Assembly (NCBI GenBank): GCA_041650355.1
Contig: JBAZLI010000012.1
Coordinates: 1 to 14,991, forward strand
Direction: 5' to 3'
Length of the DNA stretch: 14,991 nt
DNA from: Candidatus Micrarchaeia archaeon
Lineage (GTDB): Archaea; Micrarchaeota; Micrarchaeia; Anstonellales; Bilamarchaeaceae
The notes under the pieces are model-generated. The model did no database searches. It saw only the letters and a program-made list of their open reading frames with translations, and had not been told where the DNA came from. Shown here in pieces: positions 6,136 through 11,996 of the stretch; the first letter of the stretch is position 1; each line of letters begins with the position of its first letter. A program made the translations under genes and the position numbers.

Positions 6136-6245
6136 GGGGCCGTGAGGTAACCTGGTATCCTGCAGGCTTGGGGTGTCTGTTATCTGAGTTCAAAGATGCC
6201 CGGACCGGACGGTTCGAAATGGCTTTGGAAGTCTCGGCGGCCCCA
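6136..6245 (+). tRNA. tRNA-Pro(GGG) with intron in the T-loop
   Basis: Found by hand folding. Acceptor stem GGGGCCG (6136-6142) pairs perfectly with CGGCCCC (6238-6244), with discriminator A at 6245. The D arm is 6145-6161, with A14, G18-G19 and A21 in place. The anticodon stem CAGGC (6163-6167) pairs with GTCTG (6175-6179) around TTGGGGT, giving anticodon GGG at 6170-6172. T-stem CTGAG (6184-6188) pairs with CTCGG (6233-6237). The T-loop reads TTCAAA, then a 37-base insert, then T; removing the insert gives the consensus loop TTCAAAT and a 73-base tRNA. CCA is not encoded. The gene lies in the operon between rpoN and rps2 with no clear promoter of its own, so it is probably cut from the mRNA by RNase P, RNase Z and the splicing endonuclease. 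Confidence 0.9.
6195..6231 (+). other. 37-base archaeal tRNA intron at position 59/60
   Basis: The junctions form a near-canonical bulge-helix-bulge motif for the archaeal splicing endonuclease. Outer helix: the T-stem CTGAG/CTCGG. Central 4-pair helix: TTCA (6189-6192) with TGGA (6226-6229), one G-T pair. Three-base bulges: AAG (6193-6195) and AGT (6230-6232). Cutting each bulge between its second and third base releases 6195-6231. GCC (6198-6200) and GGC (6221-6223) close the intron hairpin. The intron contains GGTTCGAAAT, a false T-loop that could mislead a tRNA search. Confidence 0.85.
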
Positions 6246-6248
6246 ATT

Positions 6249-6264
6249 TTTCCCGAACGGGAAA
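6249..6264 (+). promoter_or_regulatory. Perfect inverted repeat between tRNA-Pro and rps2
   Basis: TTTCCCGAACGGGAAA is a perfect 16-base palindrome that can fold as six pairs with a GAAC loop. It starts 3 bases after the tRNA discriminator base and ends 38 bases before the rps2 ATG. It could be a protein operator, an RNA processing signal or an S2 leader element; nothing in the sequence decides between them. Confidence 0.4.
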
Positions 6265-6302
6265 TAACGCTCGAAAGCAAATCGAGGTTTCAGGTGAAAG
6301 GA

Positions 6303-7004
6303 ATGGCAGAAGAAAAAGATGAAAAGTCGAACATGCTCGTGAAGCAGGAGAGATATCTCGAAGCGGGCATACACATAGGCACCAAGATGCACACCTATGA
6401 CATGGGCAGGTACATATTCAAGACCCGCGACGACGGGCTCCACATACTCAACCTCAGGGAGACCGACGCGCGCCTCAGGCAGACCGCGAAGCTCATCGGG
6501 CGGTACAAGCCCGAAGACGTGCTCGTGGTCGCGTCAAGAACCTACTCGGGCAACGCGGCGTCGAAATTTTCCGCGCTCACCGGCGTTTCGCTGAACAGGG
6601 GCAGGTTCATCCCCGGCACGCTCACCAACATCGCGCTCCCCAATTTCAGGGAGCCGAAGCTCATATTCGTGTGCGACCCTAAGAACGAGCACGAAGCTGT
6701 CATGGAAGCCACCAAAGTCGGGGTTCCGGTGGTCGCGCTCTGCGACACTGACAACGAGACCAAGTTCCTGGACTACGTGATTCCGGCCAACAACAAGGGG
6801 AGGAAGTCCCTTGCCCTCATATTCTTCATACTCACCCGGGAGCTCATGATGTCCCAGGGCAAAATTGCATCCTACGACCAGTTCCAGTACGAGCCCAGCT
6901 ATTTCGAGGAACTTGAGGATTTCAAGAAGGTGGCGCCCAAGCCCGAATCCGCACCTGAGCAGCCGGCCGCCCCAGAGGCGAAACCCGCGCCTGCCTCAGT
7001 ATGA
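6303..7004 (+). CDS. rps2: Ribosomal protein S2 (uS2)
   Basis: Small-subunit protein of the archaeal/eukaryotic S2 (SA) type. From ATG 6303 it has 233 residues. Signature segments are LEAGIHIGTKMHTYDMGRYIF (about 19-39), LVVASRTYSGNAASKFS, GRFIPGTLTN, EPKLIFVCDPKNEHEAVMEA and VPVVALCDTDN followed by VIPANNKGRKSLALIFFILTREL. The last 25 residues are a Pro/Ala/Glu-rich tail. The open frame continues upstream to 6168, but that part overlaps the tRNA gene, and GGTGAA (6293-6298) lies four bases before ATG 6303, so the shorter form is chosen. It is the last gene of the operon; a T-rich run follows the stop. Confidence 0.96.
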   Translation: MAEEKDEKSNMLVKQERYLEAGIHIGTKMHTYDMGRYIFKTRDDGLHILNLRETDARLRQTAKLIGRYKPEDVLVVASRTYSGNAASKFSALTGVSLNRGRFIPGTLTNIALPNFREPKLIFVCDPKNEHEAVMEATKVGVPVVALCDTDNETKFLDYVIPANNKGRKSLALIFFILTRELMMSQGKIASYDQFQYEPSYFEELEDFKKVAPKPESAPEQPAAPEAKPAPASV

Positions 7005-7089
7005 TTTTTCATTTTCGCATCAGCTATTCCGGCTTCTTTTCTTTAGCGTTTCAATTGGACTAATGAAAAGACCGAAACGAAAATTTGTT
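7004..7089. terminator. Convergent gap with T-rich runs after rps2
   Basis: The 85 bases between the convergent ends of rps2 and the cysteine-repeat gene have plus-strand T-runs (TTTTTC at 7008, TTTTC at 7016, then CTTCTTTTCTTT near 7033) of the kind that end archaeal transcripts. Read on the other strand, the right side gives TTTTCGTTTCGGTC, which could serve the opposing gene. Evidence is composition only. Confidence 0.35.
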
Positions 7090-8265
7090 CTATGGAAACA
7101 GGGACTCGCACCTGCTCTTTTCGTCCGTGCCCTTTATGTAGGTGCACGCATTCTTCTCGTTGGTCTGCTTAGCGAGCGAGGTGAAGCACTTGTCCCTCCA
7201 GTCAGGGTTGGAAACCCCGTCGCACTTCTCCACCGTCAGGTTCGTCGCGTCTGCTATCGCGTTCGCGTAGCAGTTGGTCCTCATGTAAACCATGGAGAGG
7301 TAGCTGCACACCGAGGGGTACGCGAAGGCCCTCGCGTAAGCGTACATGCACCCGTTCCTCTTGTTAACCTCGAACGGGTCGCTTATGGCGAGGCATCCGG
7401 AAAGCTTTCCGGTGGTGAGCGAGAAATTTGAATAGCAGTCTTCGTCGTAAATGATGCCAGCCTTCTTGCAGTATGTCTCGTCCCCGGTCGCTATCGCGGC
7501 AGGAGTATAGCAGTTGAACTTGTACAAATCGTTCTCTATTTTGTCGCAGTAGAAATAGTCGCCTGAATAGATTGCGAGGAGCTGATAGCAATAGTCCCTG
7601 GTGTACACGCCGGTTATGGGCTCGCACCTGTCCTTGTTCGCGACCATGCCGAAGCAGGCGTTCCTCTCCGCCTCTCCGCTTATGGCGGTGCATGCGGCCA
7701 GGTCGCTCCTCTCTCTCGCATATCCGACAAGGCACTGCATGTCATCGCTGCAATATGCGCTGTCGTTCTTGCCCAGGGCGAGGCACAGTTCCCTTCCGGC
7801 TTTTTCAGCCACGTCCATGCACGGGGGATTTATCTTCTCCCTGCACATCACGCTGTCGTTCGCGGAAAGCAGGTCGCACAGCGAGGCGTTCTTCTGCCCG
7901 AAGGAAATGTCGTCTATGCAGTTCTTCCTGCTGGAGTAATCGTCTATTTCAAGGCAGGCGGCCAGGTCGTCGTGCGCGAAAATCTCCCAGCATTCGTCGT
8001 CGCGCGCGTCGCTCATGTTCGCGCAGTAGGACTGGTCCGCAGTGTGGAGCGCGAGCTTCAGCAGGCAGTCATCGCCGCATCCTCCGCTCGCGTTCGCCTG
8101 GGTCCCGTTGGCAGGGGTTAATGACCCGTTCTGCGCATTCCATCCCATGAGCGAATTCTGGTTCAGGTAAAGCAGGTACGCTCCGAGGAAAAATGCCGCG
8201 GCGACAAGCACTGCGGCCAGAATTATATTCCACAATCTCTTCACTCCAGAATGGTCTCGTCCCAT
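7090..8265 (-). CDS. Membrane-anchored extracellular cysteine-repeat protein
   Basis: No enzymatic family recognised. From ATG 8265 it has 391 residues: a short basic N-terminus, one hydrophobic segment (about 12-34, LWNIILAAVLVAAAFFLGAY), then an ectodomain with 28 cysteines. These fall into 14 pairs, mostly C-x11-C, separated by about 13 residues (C-x11-C-x13), a repeat period of about 26, with common patterns such as D-x-CY and the acidic DxxxC. Nine N-X-S/T sequons (NGS, NGT, NAS, NMS, NAS, NDS, NDS, NFS, NLT) suggest N-glycosylation outside the cell. The regular spacing suggests short helical hairpins locked by disulfides, a surface scaffold or binding protein. Similar cysteine ladders are common in DPANN-type archaeal proteomes (general knowledge). 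GTG at 8271, with GAGGT four bases upstream, is an alternative start two codons earlier. It is transcribed alone, between convergent and divergent neighbours. Confidence 0.88.
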   Translation of the reverse strand: MGRDHSGVKRLWNIILAAVLVAAAFFLGAYLLYLNQNSLMGWNAQNGSLTPANGTQANASGGCGDDCLLKLALHTADQSYCANMSDARDDECWEIFAHDDLAACLEIDDYSSRKNCIDDISFGQKNASLCDLLSANDSVMCREKINPPCMDVAEKAGRELCLALGKNDSAYCSDDMQCLVGYARERSDLAACTAISGEAERNACFGMVANKDRCEPITGVYTRDYCYQLLAIYSGDYFYCDKIENDLYKFNCYTPAAIATGDETYCKKAGIIYDEDCYSNFSLTTGKLSGCLAISDPFEVNKRNGCMYAYARAFAYPSVCSYLSMVYMRTNCYANAIADATNLTVEKCDGVSNPDWRDKCFTSLAKQTNEKNACTYIKGTDEKSRCESLFP

Positions 8266-8286
8266 GCGCACTATAACCTCGTCTTC

Positions 8287-8307
8287 ATTTATAAATTTTT
8301 ATATTTC
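8287..8307 (-). promoter_or_regulatory. Promoter of the cysteine-repeat gene
   Basis: On the minus strand this reads as two TATA-like cores, AAATATAAAA (8307-8298) and TTTATAAAT (8295-8287). The nearer one, centred near 8291, predicts transcription starting near 8265, i.e. a leaderless mRNA at ATG 8265; the farther one predicts a start near 8277. Confidence 0.55.
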
Positions 8308-8412
8308 GCAGGAACACATCCGGCTTCCATTCCTCCATCCCAGGGCGGGATTTGGCAAAGTGTGACTCCATCGCATTTTTTGTGTTTTTTGTTCTGCGAG
8401 AGGAAAACTTGG

Positions 8413-8422
8413 CTATTTAAAG
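8413..8422 (+). promoter_or_regulatory. TATA box of a candidate small RNA
   Basis: CTATTTAAAG with a purine-rich stretch (GAGGAAAAC) just upstream is a good archaeal TATA/BRE-like pattern. Initiation about 26 bases downstream falls near 8443, immediately before the structured segment. No protein start follows within 380 bases. Confidence 0.5.
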
Positions 8423-8442
8423 TTTATCCAGAAATACCTTGT

Positions 8443-8525
8443 GCTTGACCGTCCGCTTGGATGGGAAAGCGAAGTGAGGGTCGGATGGAGCTTCGGCTTA
8501 CCATCTGCCCATCATACTCCTCTTT
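8443..8525 (+). ncRNA. Candidate structured small RNA, unknown class
   Basis: A segment of about 80 bases with its own TATA box and a T-rich end (TCTTTTCCCTTTTT, 8521-8534). Hairpin A: GACC (8447-8450) with GGTC (8479-8482) and CGCTT (8454-8458) with AAGCG (8467-8471). Hairpin B: CGGATGG-AGC (8482-8491), UUCG tetraloop (8492-8495), then GCT-TA-CCATCTG (8496-8507). GATGGG in the loop of A (8460-8465) can pair with CCCATC (8508-8513), making a pseudoknot. CCGTCCG (8449-8455) can also pair with CGGATGG (8482-8488) and would then displace hairpin B. I matched it to no known archaeal RNA: there are no C/D boxes, no ACA end, no T-loop and no SRP motif. Confidence 0.5.
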
Positions 8526-8535
8526 TCCCTTTTTC

Positions 8536-8809
8536 CATTCCCCTAGCCGTTAACCTGTCCGCAGCTCCGGCCTGTCGCATCCAGTGCCCTGGGAAAACGT
8601 CGCAGTACGCGTCTTTTTAAGAAAGGTTTAAAAAGGTTTAATCCTATATATGAACAGATTTTTTGGAAGTTTAGATTGGTTCAGAATTATTAAATTAATC
8701 CAAATAATCCAGATGGATCAGGCCCGGCTGTTTGATCAAATCCAAAGTCCTTAGCCATATTGAAAAGCCGAGGATTTTGAATTGAGCTCAATGTCCAGAG
8801 GATGGTTAT
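8536..8809. other. Intergenic leader region upstream of the ATP synthase operon
   Basis: The first part (8536-8620) is GC-rich and unassigned; it has two similar strings, CCTGTCCGCA (8555) and CCTGTCGCA (8571), and a CCAG/CTGG hairpin near 8581. From 8621 it turns AT-rich. GAAAGGTTTAAAAA (8621-8634) is a strong BRE+TATA match for the ATP synthase operon, predicting a start near 8655, and CTATATAT at 8643-8650 is an alternative. The resulting leader would be about 155 bases, long for archaea. A perfect palindrome TTTGATCAAA lies at 8731-8740. No reading frame here looks real. Confidence 0.45.
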
Positions 8810-9154
8810 ATGAGCACGCACGAATCCGATAAGAAACACAGCGACCTTCAGGATCTTGCGGAGAGCATCCGCTCTGCGGAAAGCGAAGCCGATGCGCTCC
8901 AGTCTAATTATGACGCCAAGGTGGCGGAACTGCTCAGGAAAGGGCGTGAAAAGGGCGTCGAGCTCCGCGAGTCCTTCGAAAAGAAGTCCGTGGACGCCAA
9001 GAACAAGATTCTTGCGCTCGAGAGGCAGAAGACCGAGAAGCTCGTGGAGGGGATAGTGGACGAGGCGAAGAAGCAGGCAGGCCCGCTCCGCTCCAGAAAG
9101 CCCGGCGAAAAGGCGATTCAGTCAGTTTTCCAAAACTTCGTTTCCAATCTGTGA
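8810..9154 (+). CDS. ahaH: A-type ATP synthase subunit H (peripheral stalk)
   Basis: 114 residues, nearly all predicted coiled coil with high Lys/Glu/Ala content (about residues 10-95), as expected for the H/G subunit that pairs with subunit E to form the peripheral stalk joining the catalytic head to subunit I. It is first in the operon, the usual place of ahaH/atpH. AGAGGATGG just before the ATG acts as ribosome binding site. Sequence of this family is weakly conserved, so assignment relies on length, coiled-coil character and position immediately before subunit I; with that context it is confident. Confidence 0.85.
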   Translation: MSTHESDKKHSDLQDLAESIRSAESEADALQSNYDAKVAELLRKGREKGVELRESFEKKSVDAKNKILALERQKTEKLVEGIVDEAKKQAGPLRSRKPGEKAIQSVFQNFVSNL

Positions 9155-9158
9155 GGAT

Positions 9159-11072
9159 ATGCTTAAACCTGTCAGGATGCAGAAAATCGTGCTGCTCGCA
9201 ACCAAAAGCAGCGAGAGCGCCCTGATTTCCGCGCTCCATCGGCTCGGAATGGTCCAGATAGACCACCTTGAGCTCGGCGGCCTCGAAAAAGGCAAGCCCC
9301 TTGAGGAATACGACGAAATATCAAAGGAACTAGTTCGAATCCGCTCCCTCATCTCCGCGCTCTCCTCATTCCCTTCGCCCAAAGACGCGCGGGGGGCCGC
9401 AGAAGCGCAGCCGATCCAGGAGCCGGAATACGCGAAAATGCTCGCCGAATCCAGATCCATTGTCATTGACGATTCGCTCCGGGAGCTGGCTAAAGCAAGG
9501 TCCGATCTGGCCGCCCAGCTGAAGGATTTGGAGAAGCGGCTTACAGAGCTGAACCGAATATCCTCATTTCCCAACATGGATTTCTCGCGCCTCGAGACCA
9601 AGAATTTCACCTTTGTCCTGGGTTCGGTGAAGAAGGAGGCCCTTCCGAAGCTCAGGAAGGACCTGGCCGAATACCTAAAAGGCTCGGGGGAGTTCGCTCA
9701 CTTGCCCCTGGGGAAAGAGAAGTTCGCGGTTCTCGTGTTCTATCCGCGCAAGGAGAGCATAGACTTCATTGCTTCAAGGTATGGTTTCGAGCGCATAGCG
9801 CTCCCGCCCAATTTCACGACGTTCGAGAACGGGAAGGCAGAGCTGGAAGCCGCGATTTCAAATGCGCGTTCCTCGCTGGCTGCAACGGACAGGGAGCTGC
9901 TGGCATTGCGCGAAACCTATTTCGGAAGGCTCCTGGGCGTTGAGAAAGCGCTTTCCATGCTTTCGGACCGCGCCACCATTGCCGCCAGATTCGCCGGAGG
10001 CAGAAAAGTGACGGCAGTGAGCGGCTGGCTGAAGAAAAGCGACGTCCCGAACCTGAAGAAAGCGCTCTCCAGGGATTTCGCGGAGGAAACCCAGCTCCTG
10101 CAATACGACGAAGAGGAGGGCGCGCCCATAGTGCTCGACAATCCAAAGAACACGGGGCAGTTCCAGTTCCTGGTCGAATTTTATTCCCTTCCGGCATACA
10201 GCGAGCTCGACCCGACTTTGATACTGATGTTCACCGTCCCGATAGTATACGGGATGATACTCGGGGACGTGGGCTACGGGCTCATCTCCATATTCCTTTC
10301 CATGCTCATATTGCGCAAGTTCAAGGGCGGCATGCTCGGCAACGTTGCCAAGATATGGCTCACTTCCTCGATAGCGGCCATGTTCTTCGGGGTTGTGTTT
10401 GACGAATGGTTCGGGCTCACTCACTTCAGGCTGATAGAGCTGCTCGGCGCATGGGGCCTTAACCTGGGGATGGCAGCGCCATTGTACCAGGGCATAAGCA
10501 GGGGCCACAATCTCAGCCTCGTGATAGGCCTCACAGTGCTTGCGGGCGTGGCCCAGCTCGGCCTGGGCTTCCTTCTGGGCGCTGTGAACGCATACCACCA
10601 CGACAAGAAGCACTTTGCCGCCAAAATCGCGTGGTTCGTGGCCCTGATGTGCGGAACCGTCGCGGTGTGCTCGCTCATGTTCAATCTCCTGCCTTCCCAG
10701 ACAGGCAACTATGCGCTTTTCGGTTTGGTGGCGATGGTCCCGGTTATCTTCTATGCTGAAGGGCTCCCGGGCCTTTTCGAGATTCCGGGGCTCGCGGCCA
10801 ACGCGATGTCCTACGCGCGAATCGCGGCCGCGGGTGCGGCCGGCGTGATAATAGCGGAAATAATCAACGAGATGTTCGAGCCTACGCCTGAAAAAGGCTT
10901 CATCGTCCTCATCGTATTCATCCTCCTGCACGTGTTCAACGCCGCGCTCGCGATGTTCGAGAGCATCGTGCAAGGGGGCAGGCTCAATTTGGTAGAATTC
11001 TACTCAAAATTCTTCCAGGGTGGCGGCAAGGCGTTCGAGCCTTTCGCCATGGAAGGATTGAAAGATAAATGA
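9159..11072 (+). CDS. atpI: A-type ATP synthase subunit I (a subunit)
   Basis: Membrane stator subunit that provides the ion half-channels against the rotor ring. 637 residues, normal size. The N-terminal ~345 residues are cytoplasmic, beginning PVRMQKIVLLATKSS, with coiled-coil stretches such as LRELAKARSDLAAQLKDLEK that bind the peripheral stalk. From about residue 351 (LILMFTVPIVYGMILGDVGYG) there are seven or eight membrane segments. Arg554 in MSYARIAAAG matches the essential arginine of the V/A-type a subunit that faces the ring carboxylate. GAGG lies very close to ATG 9159; the ATG at 9177 is a possible later start. It starts 4 bases after the subunit H stop. Confidence 0.96.
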   Translation: MLKPVRMQKIVLLATKSSESALISALHRLGMVQIDHLELGGLEKGKPLEEYDEISKELVRIRSLISALSSFPSPKDARGAAEAQPIQEPEYAKMLAESRSIVIDDSLRELAKARSDLAAQLKDLEKRLTELNRISSFPNMDFSRLETKNFTFVLGSVKKEALPKLRKDLAEYLKGSGEFAHLPLGKEKFAVLVFYPRKESIDFIASRYGFERIALPPNFTTFENGKAELEAAISNARSSLAATDRELLALRETYFGRLLGVEKALSMLSDRATIAARFAGGRKVTAVSGWLKKSDVPNLKKALSRDFAEETQLLQYDEEEGAPIVLDNPKNTGQFQFLVEFYSLPAYSELDPTLILMFTVPIVYGMILGDVGYGLISIFLSMLILRKFKGGMLGNVAKIWLTSSIAAMFFGVVFDEWFGLTHFRLIELLGAWGLNLGMAAPLYQGISRGHNLSLVIGLTVLAGVAQLGLGFLLGAVNAYHHDKKHFAAKIAWFVALMCGTVAVCSLMFNLLPSQTGNYALFGLVAMVPVIFYAEGLPGLFEIPGLAANAMSYARIAAAGAAGVIIAEIINEMFEPTPEKGFIVLIVFILLHVFNAALAMFESIVQGGRLNLVEFYSKFFQGGGKAFEPFAMEGLKDK

Positions 11073-11087
11073 AAAAGGTGAAAACAT

Positions 11088-11372
11088 ATGGCAGATGCAA
11101 CGACAGCAGCAAGTGCGGCAGCCGCGGTAACAGGAACGTGGCTGGGGGATCCGGGGGCAATAGCGCTGAGCGCGGCAATTGCGATGCTCGGGGCGGCAGC
11201 GGCTACGGCGGTAGTGCAAAGCAGCGTGGGTTCAAGCGCAATGGGCGTAATTGCAGAAAGGCCCGAAGAATCCAGCAAGCTTCTCATATACTACCTGATT
11301 CCGGAATCCATCCTGATATTCGGGTTCATAGTGTCCTACCTGATAGTGAGCAAGATAACCAGCCCAATATGA
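11088..11372 (+). CDS. atpK: A-type ATP synthase subunit K (rotor ring, c subunit)
   Basis: Proteolipid that forms the membrane rotor ring. 94 residues with a single helical hairpin: helix 1 about 23-56 (GAIALSAAIAMLGAAAATAV), polar loop AERPE (56-60), helix 2 about 64-89. The ion-binding carboxylate is Glu73 in LIPESILIFG. Gln44 in helix 1 stands 29 residues before Glu73, the same spacing as Gln110 and Glu139 of the Na+-binding Enterococcus hirae NtpK; this makes Na+ use possible, not shown. The first 15 residues are an Ala/Thr-rich extension. The start is set by GGTGAA (11077-11082) five bases upstream. Confidence 0.95.
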   Translation: MADATTAASAAAAVTGTWLGDPGAIALSAAIAMLGAAAATAVVQSSVGSSAMGVIAERPEESSKLLIYYLIPESILIFGFIVSYLIVSKITSPI

Positions 11373-11387
11373 GCCGGGGTCTGTAAC

Positions 11388-11966
11388 ATGCTGCAGGACA
11401 TAAAAGGCGCCATCCTCAAGGAGGCCAAGAAAGAGGGCGAAGGCGCCATTCAGAAAGCGGAAGCCGAGCTCGAGGCCGAGTTCGCGAAAGTTCGCTCGGA
11501 AGGCGAGGCCAAGGTGAAATCCTCGGAAGATGAAGCCAGGAAAATGGTCGAGGGGGAGAGGCGCGAGCGCCTCAGCTGGGCAAAGCTCGAAGCCAAGCGC
11601 GTGCTCTCGGAAGCCCGCGAGGACGCGGTCAATTCGGCCATAGAGGGCCTGATAGGGCAGATAAAGGCATACGCCAAGACCAGGAACTACGCCGAGAAGC
11701 TCAGGAAGAGCGTCTCTTCGGTGGTTTCCGAATTCGGGGGGAAGGCGGTCGTGCACGTGCGCAAGGGGGACAAGAAGCTCCTCGCTTCTGTTGGCGCGCC
11801 AGTGGTCGAGGACGCGGACATACTCGGCGGGGCGATAGTCGAGAGCAAGGACGGCCGGCTCAGGATAGACCTGAGCATGGAGGAGCTGCTCGAAGCCAAC
11901 CGCGACGCGGTCAGGAAGGACATATACGCCGCGCTCTTCTCGGAAGCGAACAAAAAAGGCAGATAG
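11388..11966 (+). CDS. atpE: A-type ATP synthase subunit E (peripheral stalk)
   Basis: 192 residues, normal for archaeal subunit E. The first ~100 residues are a long charged coiled coil (KEAKKEGEGAIQKAEAELEA, then EDEARKMVEGERRERL), which pairs with subunit H; the C-terminal half is the globular head that binds subunit B, with VHVRKGDKKLL, DADILGGAIVESKDGRLRID and MEELLEANRDAVRKDIYAALF, a strongly conserved end. It starts 15 bases after the subunit K stop. The upstream ribosome binding match is weak (GGGGT). Confidence 0.95.
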   Translation: MLQDIKGAILKEAKKEGEGAIQKAEAELEAEFAKVRSEGEAKVKSSEDEARKMVEGERRERLSWAKLEAKRVLSEAREDAVNSAIEGLIGQIKAYAKTRNYAEKLRKSVSSVVSEFGGKAVVHVRKGDKKLLASVGAPVVEDADILGGAIVESKDGRLRIDLSMEELLEANRDAVRKDIYAALFSEANKKGR

Positions 11967-11996
11967 CGGGCGCGAATGCGTAAATGCGTGAGTATT

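Noticed and set aside
6205..6222. Possible T-loop of a second tRNA (GGTTCGAAAT)
   Set aside because: No flanking T-stem or acceptor stem pairs with it; it lies inside the tRNA-Pro intron.
6168..6302. Upstream extension of the rps2 reading frame
   Set aside because: It reads through the tRNA-Pro gene and its intron; the ribosome binding site at 6293-6298 points to ATG 6303.
8443..8513. HDV-like ribozyme for the structured RNA
   Set aside because: A 7-pair P1 (CCGTCCG/CGGATGG) and a P2-like pairing exist, but no P3 or P1.1 and no catalytic C context can be found, and a more stable competing hairpin uses the same bases.
9858..10973. Long minus-strand open frame opposite subunit I
   Set aside because: Shadow of a securely identified gene; composition is artefactual and no start signal is present.
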